Notes under the pieces: model-generated | Database searches by the model: none | What the model saw: only the letters and a program-made list of their open reading frames with translations | Told to the model about the DNA's origin: nothing | Made by a program: the position numbers and the translations under genes | In this document: positions 33,698 to 45,632 of the stretch, in pieces | Position numbering within the stretch: position 1 is the first letter of the stretch | Layout of the letters: each line of letters starts with the position of its first letter | Assembly: GCA_003194525.1 (NCBI GenBank) | Contig: NBIV01000103.1 | Coordinates: 174,545 to 238,544, forward strand | Origin: Gracilariopsis chorda | Lineage: Eukaryota; Rhodophyta; Florideophyceae; Gracilariales; Gracilariaceae | DNA length: 64,000 bases | Reading direction: 5' to 3'

Positions 33698-36600
33698 CGA
33701 CCTCGACGATTGCCAGTTTCTCCCGCTCCAGATGAGATGCCGGTAAATGAGAGCGGAGCGCATGTGCAAGGACCCATTGTTCCGGCCGTGGAAGAGGACG
33801 AAATTACTCCTGCACCCACTTGCGTCGCTGGGGCAAGTCGTTCCAGGCCCACATCACGACCGAGGTCATCTCCTATGCCTCCATCTCTCCCACCAATGCC
33901 TGCGCCTGCTTTCAATGATGAGGGCAATACAACCGTGGAGACAGACGCGCGTCCTCTGCCGCAAGTTGAAGAAGAAGAACAGATGCCCGTTCCGATGGAA
34001 GTGGAGGAGGGCGAGATCACCCCTGCTCCCTCACAGCCGCCGCAGCAGCTTTCTCTGCCACAAGTTGAAGAAGAACAACAGAGACCAATTCCGATGGGAG
34101 TGGAAGAGAATGAGATCACTCCCGCCCCCTCACAGCCGCCACAGCAACCTGCTCTGCCACAAGCCGAACAACAAGAAGAGCAGATGCCAGTTCCCATGGA
34201 AGTTGAAGAGGATGAGATCACTCCTGCTCCCTTACACCCACCGCAGCAGCAGCCGCAGCAGCCGCAGCATCCACGGCAGCAGCTTGATACAACGATCATG
34301 CAGTGTGCTGAACATCCGGATCGAGGACTGTATCGCGTGTACTATGCGTGGGATACCGTGGCAGATGAAGCTTGGAATGATCCAGCCATCCGTGCAAGCG
34401 TTCCAGAGTTCGAGACGCTTTCCACTGCGGTTCAAAGGCGATGCGGAAGATGCGGCGAGCATGCACACACGCTCTCCTCCTGCCCGTGCCCAGACTGGAC
34501 ATTGAGAATTCATAGCTGCAAGTACTGCGGATGCGTTTTGCTTGGCAAAGAGAACAATGGAGTGTGCTGTGGAATGAAAAGAATGCCAGGATGGGGTGTC
34601 ACGTTCCGCAGAAGGCATAGCAGTGAGTTGGTTCGCAGTCTTTATAGCCTGAAAGCCTTTCACAGCCATTTACTCAACTTGAATACGCTCTTCGCGACGA
34701 CGCAAGCGTTCATGGACATGTCTTATGTGACGGGAGGCGGTCCCTCCTTTCTCAGACTTGAGGGCAACGCAGCTCTCGCTTTGCCAACGCAGAACCAAAA
34801 CAACACGCGCTACAGATTTCTGTGGGGTACTGGTCCGCCTTCCTTGGATCCATCTCACTATGCGCGTGCCAATCTGCGTGCGTTCATTCAGGACATCAAC
34901 GTAAGGGACATCGTACCCAAGTTGTACGATGTGATCCAGCCGAAGCCAGACGTGGTGCGCGAACATTACCGATCCTTGCTTAGCACGCAACAGCAACAAC
35001 AACAACAAAATGCGGAGACTGCCGTGGATATCAGCGTGCAAGCAGCAGAACAAGGAGTAGTCGTACGTGGATACGAAGGAACCCGAACTGCTACAGTCAG
35101 CACTCCTCATGCAGGTGCTGGCCTTCTCTCTGAAGATGTTCCTGGTGGGGGGCCAACCATGATGAGAACGCTCGTGGTTGATCCCACTGGCCTGTACCGA
35201 GTAGAGTCTCAGGTTCCGCGCTTGGTAGAAGGAACGGTAACCGAAGAGCACGCTGCAGTGACGAGTATTGCTGCTGCTGCTGGAGCAGGGGCGACTGCGA
35301 ATGCCCCAAACAATGCGCAAGTGCGGTACCGACTTCTAAAACCGGCATCCAAACTTGCAGAGAAGGGCACTTTCCCTCTTCTCTATCCGTACGGCGATCA
35401 GCACGAACCGTTTGACATTGGCCTGTTACTGGATGCAAGGAACTCCACACAGCAAAGCTCAGGTCTCAGCGTCAACGAGTGGAAGCTCCGAACGCTCACC
35501 TGGGCTCTGAACGCGAAGCGACGTCTGTACTCGGACAACATCCTCCTCAACAGTGGACCGTTGATGCAGATGTGGATGCTCCGCACTCCCACAAACATTG
35601 AGGACATGCGAATACGCTTCCTGGAGAGAGAACAACAGGCACGTATTGTACAAGAGCAATAGATCCAGCAAGCACAACAGCAAACAGCTCATGTGTCACC
35701 ATCACAGTTCGCACAAATGGGACGCATCTTTCTGCGCGATGACTCGGTCAACTCAGCAGCGTACTGGAAGAACAAGTGCATGGATGTACAGGCGATCGTA
35801 GCGCGGAGAGGACCGCCTTCTCTTTTCATTACAATCACCATGAACATCAGGAGAGAGGACATACAGCGCCTTGGTATGGATACCAGCAATTGGAGCGCAT
35901 TTAAGGCACAGAGTAACCACCCTTGACCGTTTGACCGACCTGATCTGATTGCGAGGGTGTACAACCAGTACGCAAACGACTTCATGAAGGACTTGGAGAA
36001 GAACTCGGAGCACATCTTTGGATTGAAGTGCCTGGGGCTTGCATCAAAGCTCGAGTTTCAAGAGCGTAATGTGCCTCATCACCACATGCTCGTGTGGTTC
36101 GAAGAAGGCGTGATTGAAGGCGTTGATGTGATCGAAGAGCTCATTCGTGCAGAACTTCCCCTTCCAGGCCAAAACGACGCGTTGCGTGCCCTCATTCGTT
36201 CCATGCACAGGCACCGCCACTCCACCTATTGCCGGAATCGCGCTGGGCGGTGCAAGTTTGGATACGACAGCAATATGATTGTGCCGGAGACGTACATTGA
36301 AGAAGGAACGAATCGCGTGATCTACTGGACAAGAAGGCAAGGAGAACTCAAGATTGGGCCGTACAAACCAACTCTGACCAAGAAGTACCACTCTCATATC
36401 AACGTAGAACGCACGCAAGGAGGGGGCGCAGTGGCTTATCTGATGAAGTACGCGTTTAAGCAGCCCAAAGCTCAGGAGGTGGTGCTCAATGTGAGTGATG
36501 CTAATGAGACAGGCACACAAAAAGAGCAGCAACAAGAGCCACAGGCGCAGAACGACATTCGTGCTTACATGCGAGCGCGTGTGGTGGGCGCCGTCAATGC

Positions 36601-38951
36601 AGCTTGGAGACTTTTCGAGTTTCGACATGTTCAAATCGTACCAAAAGTAGAGCGACTGGCCATTCACTTGGAAGGAGAGCGCACATTTCTGCTGAGAGGT
36701 CCAAACCAGCTCTTTTCTGCATCACAGCCGTGTACACTGGAGAGATACTTTGCAAGGCCCGAAGCATACGCGACCCTCGACTACCTTTCGTACTTTGAAA
36801 AAGTGCGATTGTATGGCACGCTTCCAGCCCGCGTGCTTAACCAATACGACGGAGACAGCACTCAGGTGCCCACAGACGACTGCGATCTGCCCATGTACGT
36901 GGTAGAGCGCACGGACGACGAGCAGTGCGTGGCAAGGATCAGAGGTGTTTCACCGTCGGACATTGAGCTCTTTGCTCTGCGATTGCTGCTCATGAATCAC
37001 GGCTCGAGCTCTTATGAAGACGCAAGGACTTTCAACGGACAGCAGTATGGAACGTATCGTGAAACTGCGATTGTAAGCGGACTGCTCGCGGACGGATCCG
37101 AGTTTGATATTGCATTCCAAGAAGCAGTGCAGATATACAGCACGCCCTCAGAGCTACGACGTCTGGTTGTTACAATATACCAACAAGGCGCAGACCCAGA
37201 AAAAATGGCCGTCGAAAACTGGGAGGCACTATGTAGCGAAATACATACAGCAGCAACGAAAGCAAGAAATGTATCGAAGTGTGGTGGAAATCTCAGACCG
37301 GCACGGAGGACGACTGCTTCGCGATCACAGCTTCTTCTCCCAACACCTACAGCAGGATCATACAGCATTGACTGAGGCGAATCGAGATACAACAACTCGA
37401 GACGCACGAGTGGTGCGAAATTCGTCAACTTTGCAGTCAAGGTACGCCACCTGAAAACCTCGCCAAAGACAAGTCATTGAAACCGTCATTGCCGCATTGC
37501 GACAACGACAGGCGCTGCAGGAGCGAACAAGCACTCCTGGAAACGTGTTCTTTGTGCAAGGATCCGCAGGAACCGGAAAGACATACGTGCTCAACCTCCT
37601 TCGTGATATCGTTGAGTCGGAAGGAATGCTCGCCGAAATGACTGCTACAAAAGGCATTGCAGCTTCGTTGTACGAAGGTGGCCGCACTTTACATAGCCTG
37701 CTCGGACTAGGTGTAGCTGATAGGGACAGCACAAGCAGCACTACAGCCACTTTGTCAAAGTACGGTCCCCGATCTCAACGTGCAGAACTGCTACGCAAAG
37801 TACAACTGCTCGTCTTGGATGAGGCGTCCATGCTCTCACGAAAGCTTTTCGAACTCATGGATGCGTTGCTCAAAGATCTTCGCTGCAGTGGAATGGAAAC
37901 CCTGCCTCCGTTTGGGGGCTTGACCATCGTTCTATCCAGTGACTACTCCCAGCTGCTTCCAGTGGTGCCGCAGGTGTACATGGAGGCCGTGCCAAGTGGA
38001 AATGTTAGACGAGTGTACACAAAAATTCTCAACGAATTGCCGTGGAAGAGTGATCTGTGGACATTGTGCTCGGTTCAAGTGCTGTACCTCACGGAACAAG
38101 TACGCCAAGCCGATGATCCGGCATTTGCGTCGCTGTTACGTTCCATTGCACGAAACACAATATCCAACAACGCTCCACTACCACTCAGATCTACCGGTGG
38201 CATGCAAACCGCCTACCAATTCCTGTGGAAGTGGCTCACAACACGACGAAAGGAGGATGTGGATCTCAGCAAAATGCTCATTGCGTCCACAAATCAGTTG
38301 GTCGATGAACACAATGCGGCAGCGTTGGATCTGTTTCCTGGTGAACGCTTCACTCTTCCGTCAGCTACGACGGTACAACCTGACGGTGTACCAAACTCAG
38401 AGCCCGACGTCACCAATACCTTTGTTCCTGAGTTTGCGTATCAGTATGCCTATACTGGTGTACCTCCTCATAACTTGGATTTGAAGATTGGTGTGCCAGT
38501 TATGGTCATTTGGAACGTGCTGCATCCGGCTGTGGTCAACGGAAAGCTGTTCATAGTCGTGTGTGTCGATCAATTTACGATGCAGGTGGCTCGATTCGAC
38601 GAGAACGGACAGGTACTGGAACGACAGCTCCTGCATCGTATCGGCTTCGAGTTTTCTTTCGCAGACATTCGCATGACTTGAAGGCAGTTCCCCATTCGTC
38701 TCGCGTTTGCAGCTACCGTTCAAAAAGGACAGGGAAAGACGTTGGATGGCTTGGTTGTGGATATGCGATCCAACTTCTTCTGCGCCGGTCAGCTGTATGT
38801 CACATTGTCGCGCGTTCGAAGGAACGACCATGTGCTGCTCCTGCATGACCCGCAGCTTACATCCGCAAATGCGCACACAATTCATCCCATGCCTGTGGCC
38901 ATTGCCAAACCAGTGCCGCCTGAAGCCATTCAGTTCTGCATCCCTCCATAG
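33341..38951 (+). pseudogene. RepHel of the second Helitron family, few lesions
   Basis: Frame 2 from the GGARANS repeats continues into a long Pro/Glu-rich acidic linker, then a CX2CX4HX4C knuckle (34,442-34,483) and a second Cys pair set CKYCGC ... VCC (34,525-34,570). The Helitron N-terminal domain follows (about 35,320-36,100), then the HUH site VPHHHMLVW (36,072-36,098) and the tyrosine block AYLMKYAFK (36,434-36,460). In frame 3 comes the PIF1-like helicase with GSAGTGKT (near 37,560), VLDEASML (37,814-37,837) and the C-terminal QKGQGKT ... YVTLSRVRR block (38,720-38,825). Lesions are TAG 35,660-35,662, TGA 35,924-35,926, a shift at 37,215-37,262, TGA 37,452-37,454 and TGA 38,679-38,681. 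Catalytic motifs are otherwise intact. No ATG was found in frame upstream of the repeats, so the true start is unknown and an intron is possible. Confidence 0.85.
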
Positions 38952-39061
38952 CCATAATCATATTTCTTGCGTTCTTCATTTATTAATTTAAACTACTTGC
39001 TTTTCTGCTTTCGCTTTCTCGACCTTTTTTTTTCCTCACCGCTGTTTATCACTCCTCCACC

Positions 39062-39095
39062 GCGGCGCGCAGCGCCGCCCGCGGCCGAAGGCCGC
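39062..39095 (+). repeat. Tandem GC hairpins at the 3' side of the second Helitron
   Basis: First hairpin GCGGCGC-GCA-GCGCCGC (39,062-39,078), second GCGGCC-GAA-GGCCGC (39,081-39,095), both with perfect stems. The second has the same C-GAA-G loop as the hairpins of the other Helitron family. A 3'-terminal hairpin is expected for a Helitron; which of the two is the functional one cannot be told. Confidence 0.65.
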
Positions 39096-39100
39096 TTCCT

Positions 39101-41712
39101 CTTGTTGCTTTCTTTAACGATTGGCGAGGGTTTAGGTGTCAGGCGTGCAGAGTTTGAAAAGAATGGCGACAGCTTCACAAAAACGTTTACCACAGCTAAT
39201 GTGATTCTTTTTGCAGTTTTATTGCTTCAAAAGGTGAAAGAAATTTTGAGTTTAAGAAATTTACTTTCAATTTTGTAAACATTTACAGTTTTGACGATTT
39301 TGGCATTTCCAAAAACACAACATACCTGATATTAGAACTTTGATATACAAACGCCTTTAATTTGGATCTGCTCTACAAGTCTCAATTTCAAAAAGCCAAG
39401 AATAGGCTATTAACAAAACGAAGAACAGGTTTTGCTTCACATTTGTGGGCGCCATCACGGGACAGTGACGCACAGGGCCAAAAAGTTGTAATAATAAAAG
39501 CCAAAAGGGTGCTTTTCGTAGCAAAAAGCCCCAAAACAAGTTTAAATCAGTGATATCAAAGGAAATAAACCCACTTGATGAAATAAAACAACACTAGGGA
39601 GAGCAAGAGGCTCAATCCCCAAATAGAACTTCTTAACTTCTTGTTGAAACGGCGCGCAACTCAACAATTATGTCTAAGATCACTAAGGGTCAGACCCTCG
39701 GCTTCTGGTCAGACACTCCGGATGTGAAGTGGATTCTGCAGCCTACAGACCTCTGCACTAACCAGAAGCAGGCGCATACAATCATTACAGGGCTTTCCGA
39801 GGACAGCTACTAACAGCGGGGTATGCTTTCACTCTATAACCAAGCTGGCCCTTTGCAGGAAAGGTTGCACGGCACGTCACCTGCGGATAGCTTCCCGTCA
39901 AGTACTTCCGTCTGGAAATCATCAGGGTTTTTGACCGACACCGTTATCCGAGCAAAGCTCCGGTGGGGCTCACAGATGACAGAAACACCTTTGGTGCACA
40001 CTACCCGTCTCCCGTCCACGCCTAAGGCGCTTGAACTGGTCTTAGTGACGGTACTTCCCCACTCTATTGGACAACTAGCAGCACACGCCTCACTAGAAGC
40101 TCTTTATCCAGCGACGAACGCCTCACTGGTTGTTGATGATAGTTGAAGTGGCTGAAGGTTGATAGGGGGTGGGGCTTAGATGTTGGTCGATTGTTGAGGT
40201 GAGTTCAGACCGAAGTCCGAAGCTCAGAACCTCTTTTTATAGTGTTTAGAGGCACTACAAACGAGCTAAATACGCATTTCTACATGCTAGTTACTCATGT
40301 GTGCGTCTAAGCTACTCCATTGGCTTCTAGAGACCTCTGGAGCTGCACACTAACCAATAATAAAGCGACAATTTGTGCCAGCATCACTAGAATACTGTAG
40401 TCTTTGCTGGGCCAACAAAGCGTGCAATGTGCTAGACACTACTGGACCATTCTACACGTGTGTTCCAGCAATGTCTGGCACATTCTGCAACATTCGGGAC
40501 CGACAACATTAGCTATCTTTTTGGCGACCGAGTCGTCTCAAATTAGATTTCTCAAATAGAGCCTGTATGATTGCTAACCCTTTACCCTTGTATTAGGTGG
40601 CAAAGCATTAAGCTTCAATTCCTGAATTGCCTGTCTAAATGAAAACGCCCTATGGAAGCCTTTAGTCAGTTCAGTCCCTCGTGAGAGTCAGTGCAAACTG
40701 TCGGCGGTATTATATTGATTCCAATTATTGCACATTTTAGGGGAACATGTGAACAAAACTGTAAGTTCTAAAGTTTACGATACTGCGAACACCGCAAGAC
40801 TCAGATGATGTGAAAACAGTGTGCACCTTCCGATGTCTGCTGATTTGTTATACATATGTTTTGTTTTAGCTCTATCTGAAAGCAAAGGCATGGAGAAGAT
40901 TTGATCTGCTTTGTGCCCAACTGCTAGCAGGTTGCATTGCCCGTAGTAATCTTCTGAGCAAACATCACATGTGCAAGGGTTTTGTCGTCGTCAAAATTCT
41001 CGCTGAACTCTGGTATAGTGGGTCGGCTGCGTAATTGGTCTCATTTGATCATGGCGGAAGAGTGTTCCATACAATGATCATCAATCTTCTGGTACTGAGA
41101 GCCTACCTATGTCTTTCCAAATGGCTGAATTGCATTTGATAATATTTGACCATCCATCTCTGCTTTGGAGATGGCTTTTCTTTTCAATCAACAATACTGT
41201 CGACAGCAACACTTAAGCTTGAGAGCTACAAGCTCACGAAGTAAAGAGAAGGTAGAGTCTTCCTCTCACATTTCTGAAACAAATCAAGCACCTTCCTTCT
41301 CATCACTCGCGAATGATTTATAAAAGTATGCAACTGTCGCTACAGCAAGCATTATTTTGAGAGAGGTTAGTTGCTGCGTTTTTGTGCTCCGCTGTCAATG
41401 GCTACGTTTTGTTCTATGAGAGATTGAATTTAACTAGTTCCACGGCAGTGGAACTTGATAATACTGGAATTTACTCGATTTCTTGTCTATCGCTGTTGAA
41501 AGCCTTGATTCAGAACAAGGCTGCGAATTAAACAATGCACTGTTCCTTCTTTGTAGTAGAGGCACTCCAAATGGCGTTTACACACAAAAATATCTTTGAA
41601 GCAGCAAATTTTCTGCATCGCCGTTCGTATCTACCGAATTTGTAACGTCAATGTAGATGAGTAAGACGCGAACGGGAGCAAAACTTTACCGAAGAGTATT
41701 TGAAGAAATGGA
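39101..41712. other. Long intergenic stretch without recognised genes
   Basis: AT-rich, longest frame 107 codons (39,823-40,146) with no recognisable motif. A pogo-type end-like sequence lies at about 40,530-40,576. The rest holds nothing I can name. It includes the 3' flank of the STEAP-type gene. Confidence 0.45.
40530..40576. repeat. Possible solo end of a pogo-like element
   Basis: GTCTCAAATTAGATTTCTC followed by AAATAGAGCC, TATGATTGC and TA aligns, with gaps, with the reverse complement of the left end of the pogo element at 720-770 (two TCTCAAAT motifs in the same order and a TGACCGCTA-like terminus). No partner end was found nearby. Confidence 0.3.
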
Positions 41713-43222
41713 TTATACAGATATTGCCTCCACTTCTCTTGTATCTACTGGCATACTTTTGTACGAATTCTTTTCCCTGAAGCAAGGCAGCCACGTTATA
41801 CCGCGCACCACCAGCACGAATATAGGAAATATGATACCAAGCCACGAAATCGGCATCTGTTGTAGAATAATTTCGTTAGTGTCTTTCCCGTTTCACAGAT
41901 TATATGCAGCTATCACGCATGAAAAAAATGGTGACTTACAATGGCTCCATTGGCAACCCAATAGCTGGGATTAGGACGATGTTTCAGTAGAATAGCCCCC
42001 CAGAATCCCTGATGCACAACGCCCAACATGAGAGCCAAGGTGCCGACCCAAGAGAAGACACCTCGGAACTCGGCCCATGTTAGTTTAGACCCACTCTGCC
42101 CCGAACTATACACGGCAAGCACTGCAAACATCAGATACGACCTGCACAACGTTCATTGAAAGGTGGCACACATTAAGACGTATGTTAGCGTGAGAAATGT
42201 GAAGCCAGTTAGATGACAATGTTGAACGGCTATACATACAAGATACCCAACACAAAGTAAAACTGCCCTTTCCATCCATCATCAATATGACTACTTGATA
42301 TTGCACCCGCAATACCATGTGCGCTGGCAAATAGAAACGCGACCAGTCCAATCTGTTTTCTACGATTGAGCCAATTAATGAGATAGTTTGGAAAGCGACG
42401 GCCAAACCGCTTTAGTGCTGTGGCAACTGGACCGGCAAGGAATACGGTTGCAAATAATGTCATAGAAGTCTCTCCCGTTGTAGCCATGAACATAGATAGC
42501 GGGTACTTGTCCCAGGGACGAGATGGGGTGCCCCGCCTACCATGAATAACGTATGTAGACAAAGTGCTGTACAGGATCCACCAAGTCCATATGATGCCTG
42601 CCATTATGAAGGAAGTCTTGTAAAGAGGGAAGAATCTGTGTGGTGCGTGCTCCATATTTGGTGCGGTTTGCTCAAGTGTTCCTCGATAGAGAGGGTTGAA
42701 TTGCAAATCCTTACAGAAGGCCTTCATGGTTTGAATAGCGTGCTGGTCATTAGCAGCAAAAGGCAGATTCTCATTCCCGGGAAGTTCATCCTGCTCATTG
42801 AGTTCGGTGAGATAATTGGCCGAAACGGTGTTAAATGCTTTCACAACATGAACGTTCTGAGGTACGAGTTTGTGAAGCGTGATGGCCGACGAATCTTGAT
42901 CTCGGAAACGGAACGGTATCAGTCTTAAAGGACGATTGGCGACATCGATGAGAATAGTGTGCGGTTGCAAAGCGGAGTTAATGGATTCCGAAACCGAGGG
43001 ATAGCAATGCGACGGCACGGCTAGAAAGACTATGTCAGCTCCCTGAACACACTGCTCTGGAGGCGGGGTTAAACTGCGACTGGTCTGGGTGACCGTGTAT
43101 TCGGGAGCGACCCGGCGTATGTACGAGGTAATAGAGTTACCGAAGAAGCCGGTTCCAATTACGACGACATGTTGACTCGAATTGGGGGTGTTTGGGGCGC
43201 TGTTTGAGTCTGAGTCGTCCAT
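41713..43222 (-). CDS. STEAP-type metalloreductase, three exons
   Basis: STEAP proteins move electrons from cytosolic NADPH through FAD and one heme across a membrane to reduce Fe(III) or Cu(II). Exons run 43,222-42,240, 42,141-41,940 and 41,856-41,713, joined by GT-AG introns of 98 bp (GTATGT donor) and 83 bp (GTAAGT donor). The spliced protein has 442 residues, close to human STEAPs (about 460-490). Residues 18-185 form the F420H2:NADP-oxidoreductase-like domain with GTGFFGN (23-29) and VKAFNTVSAN (127-136). The membrane part (about 205-415) contains RKQIGLVAFLFASAHG, with the first heme His near 302, and LTWAEFRGVFSWVG ... LGVVH, with the second His near 371. Exon 3 adds the last membrane span and a short tail. 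All key residues are present and no lesion is seen. Whether iron or copper is the natural substrate is not visible. Confidence 0.88.
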
Positions 43223-44459
43223 GCTGAGTGTTTTCTTGCGCCAATGTTGCAGTTATGGAGAGAGCAAACGATGAGGATAGGATATGAAGACCAGGGATGG
43301 AGTACCGATGAACGGAAATGCACTGTTTTATGGAATGTGAGGAGAGAGAACAATAATCTACGCCTCGCGCAAAATCGATATGCGCAGTTTCATCGGGAGG
43401 ATAAGGAGCAGAAGCGATAATTTCCTGAACTGACGTCGTCACGAACAATGCGCAGAGCAACTATCTAGCAACGGGAGCCGACGATGACATCTATTGGATG
43501 TTTGAAACGGCGATGATTCCAGCAGCATCCCGGCGATGCTCCTTTCGAAAGACAAAACGTATTTTCGCATTTGCATGATGACCCATCATCGACGAGGTAA
43601 CTGTATGACGGGGGCCAGACGTCCAACCGCAGCTGGACATGTGGCTTAACCGTCGTTAGTGCCTCTCATCGCAGATCGGCAATGGCGGTAACGTTCTATT
43701 CAGATTCTCGAGTGCGGAGTCTAGACACGAAGGTGGCCACGGCGATGCGCTAATGTCTCATTGAGTCAAACGGTGTCAATAGCAATGAAACCGTTTCGGT
43801 ACGATTGTTTGTCTGTGAAATGGTTCTTTGACAAGGAATCCCACTTTGGGGCAGAGGTACGAATGTGGGACTTGTCCATTGGCCATGGCTACAATGAAAC
43901 GATACAGGTTGGGCATGGGATTGGAAAACTCGCAATCGAAGGATTGAGAACGAATATTTCGGGCCGAATGACTCCTCGTGCAAGTTTAAAATAAAACTGT
44001 CACAGATTACAGCGAACTAATCATGTAAAGCTGAGCTCGAGGGCATTGCAATTGGCTCCGATCTCAAGAAGGCCTTTGATGTAGATACGAGATTGGTGTG
44101 TTGCTGCGAGCTTTTCTCGGACAGCCGCCGTGGAACCCTGACCGTATAACCTCGATGAACAACGCAGCACAGCGAAATAGCCCGAACACACACGACGGTA
44201 CTACGTCACAGAGAGTTGACATCGCGGCGAACGCGTTGAGAGATAGTCTTCTATCCTTCCGAAAGCTAGCGTTACGTATGGTACCAACTTACCGTTGTAG
44301 CCGTCGTGAAGTTGCTTCATCTTCCCAGTTGTTCCGTGACGGAGAGTTGTCTTTCGTCTGCGTCTGTCACTCGAAAAGGGCTCTTGGCGTGACTGTGAGG
44401 CCGACGAACACGACTTGATCGTGTACAAATCATACAGGTGTATAGCCCATAGCCATATA
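43223..44459. other. 5' flank of the STEAP-type gene; no gene recognised
   Basis: Frames up to 107 codons on either strand without motifs. It presumably contains the STEAP promoter; no clear TATA or other element was identified. It ends at the TA duplication of the second pogo-like element. Confidence 0.45.
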
Positions 44460-44486
44460 CACCCAGTGACTGCAAATAGCGTGGGT
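44460..44486 (+). repeat. Left terminal inverted repeat, second pogo-like element
   Basis: CACCCAGTGACTGCAAATAG followed by CGTGGGT, identical to the reverse complement of 47,406-47,432. Preceded by TA. Confidence 0.9.
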
Positions 44487-45632
44487 CACATTATTTACTG
44501 AAGCCTTTTATGGCGCCAGGGCACAAGATATAATGTGGGCCACGTTATCATGTGTACCACGCTAATTGTGGTACGAACGAAAATAACGTGGCCCACACCA
44601 ATTTTGAAGAAAGTAATTAACGTGAGTGCTCAAGCATAATCCGATCTCCACATCAAGCTACCACAGCGGCCCCATCAAAATGACTACGGTACTTCCGAAC
44701 GATTTCTTGAAGCTTCAGAAAGAGCTCTCGCTCTTCCCAAAGCCCATTCATGTTAAGGGCTAATCCGGTACGTATCATTGCCTTCTGTAGTGCAATACAT
44801 TCCCGCATACGGGCGATGGTGAAACTCATATCTTAGGTGTACTCGGTGCGAGCTATGGAGCGGGATGTATGAGTTTTAAGCCCCGTTTACCGTGCTAATT
44901 AGCGGTCGGGTTACCCAGGGTGGTTATGGGAACATTCATATTTTGTGGTACTTGCCTGGCAAGGGTGGTGGACACGTGGCTACAGCCCCGGCCAGGGGGG
45001 CCTAAAATGGCTACTTATTTTAGTGTAGTTTAGGGGTTAATTTTACTTAGGCTAGTGCACTACCTACTGTACTGCACTGACCTAGTACTTGAGCGTCGGC
45101 CGCACGACGGCGAGCTCACTAAGAAAGGAAAAACAGAGTTCAGCTCTGACTCTATTGGCCATGCGAAGTGTCTAACTCCTCGCGGAGGTACACAGCTTGC
45201 CCGGTAGTTTCACCCGACTCGCACCACCGAGGAGACCGTGCTCGTCGTACCCAGTGGGTTGTGACCACTCGTGGTATTCATTTTGGTCGTGTGACCGCCC
45301 GTACAGGCCCTATCTCCGCCCCAGTTTTGGGTATTGATATTACCGACGTGTGTCGTGAGACTGTGAGACCATCCCCTCCCCTCATATCCCCTAACCGCCG
45401 CGCGGTGCGTGTTCGTGCCTGTGTATCGGCACCTTCCTCCGGGGTCTGTTCCCGCTTTCCGCACGCCCCCGTCGGGTGGTCCCATTCCCTCTTTTGTTCC
45501 CCTGCTCGCAGGCTACTTCCGTACCAGCCGTGGTTCCGACCCGTTCTAACCCCTAAACCTTCGAGGTACATCCAGGCTCCCGACGGAGTTACACCCGTCA
45601 TACGGGACACGGAGGGCTCTACCCAGCTGGGC

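Larger units (their letters stand above)
33341..39100 (+). mobile_element. Second Helitron family, single copy
   Basis: Contains one RepHel reading frame unrelated at sequence level to the array at 6.2-19 kb, apart from the shared Helitron core. The 3' side has two adjacent GC hairpins (39,062-39,078 and 39,081-39,095). The 5' end was not found; the limit given is the start of the coding repeats, and the structured region at 32.3 kb may belong to it. Confidence 0.7.

Noticed and set aside
33286-34299. 337-codon minus-strand ORF with APPEFAL repeats and Cys/Gly-rich start
   Set aside because: It is the antisense reading of the 21 bp coding repeat and the acidic linker of the Helitron protein; it stays open because the repeat period is a multiple of three.
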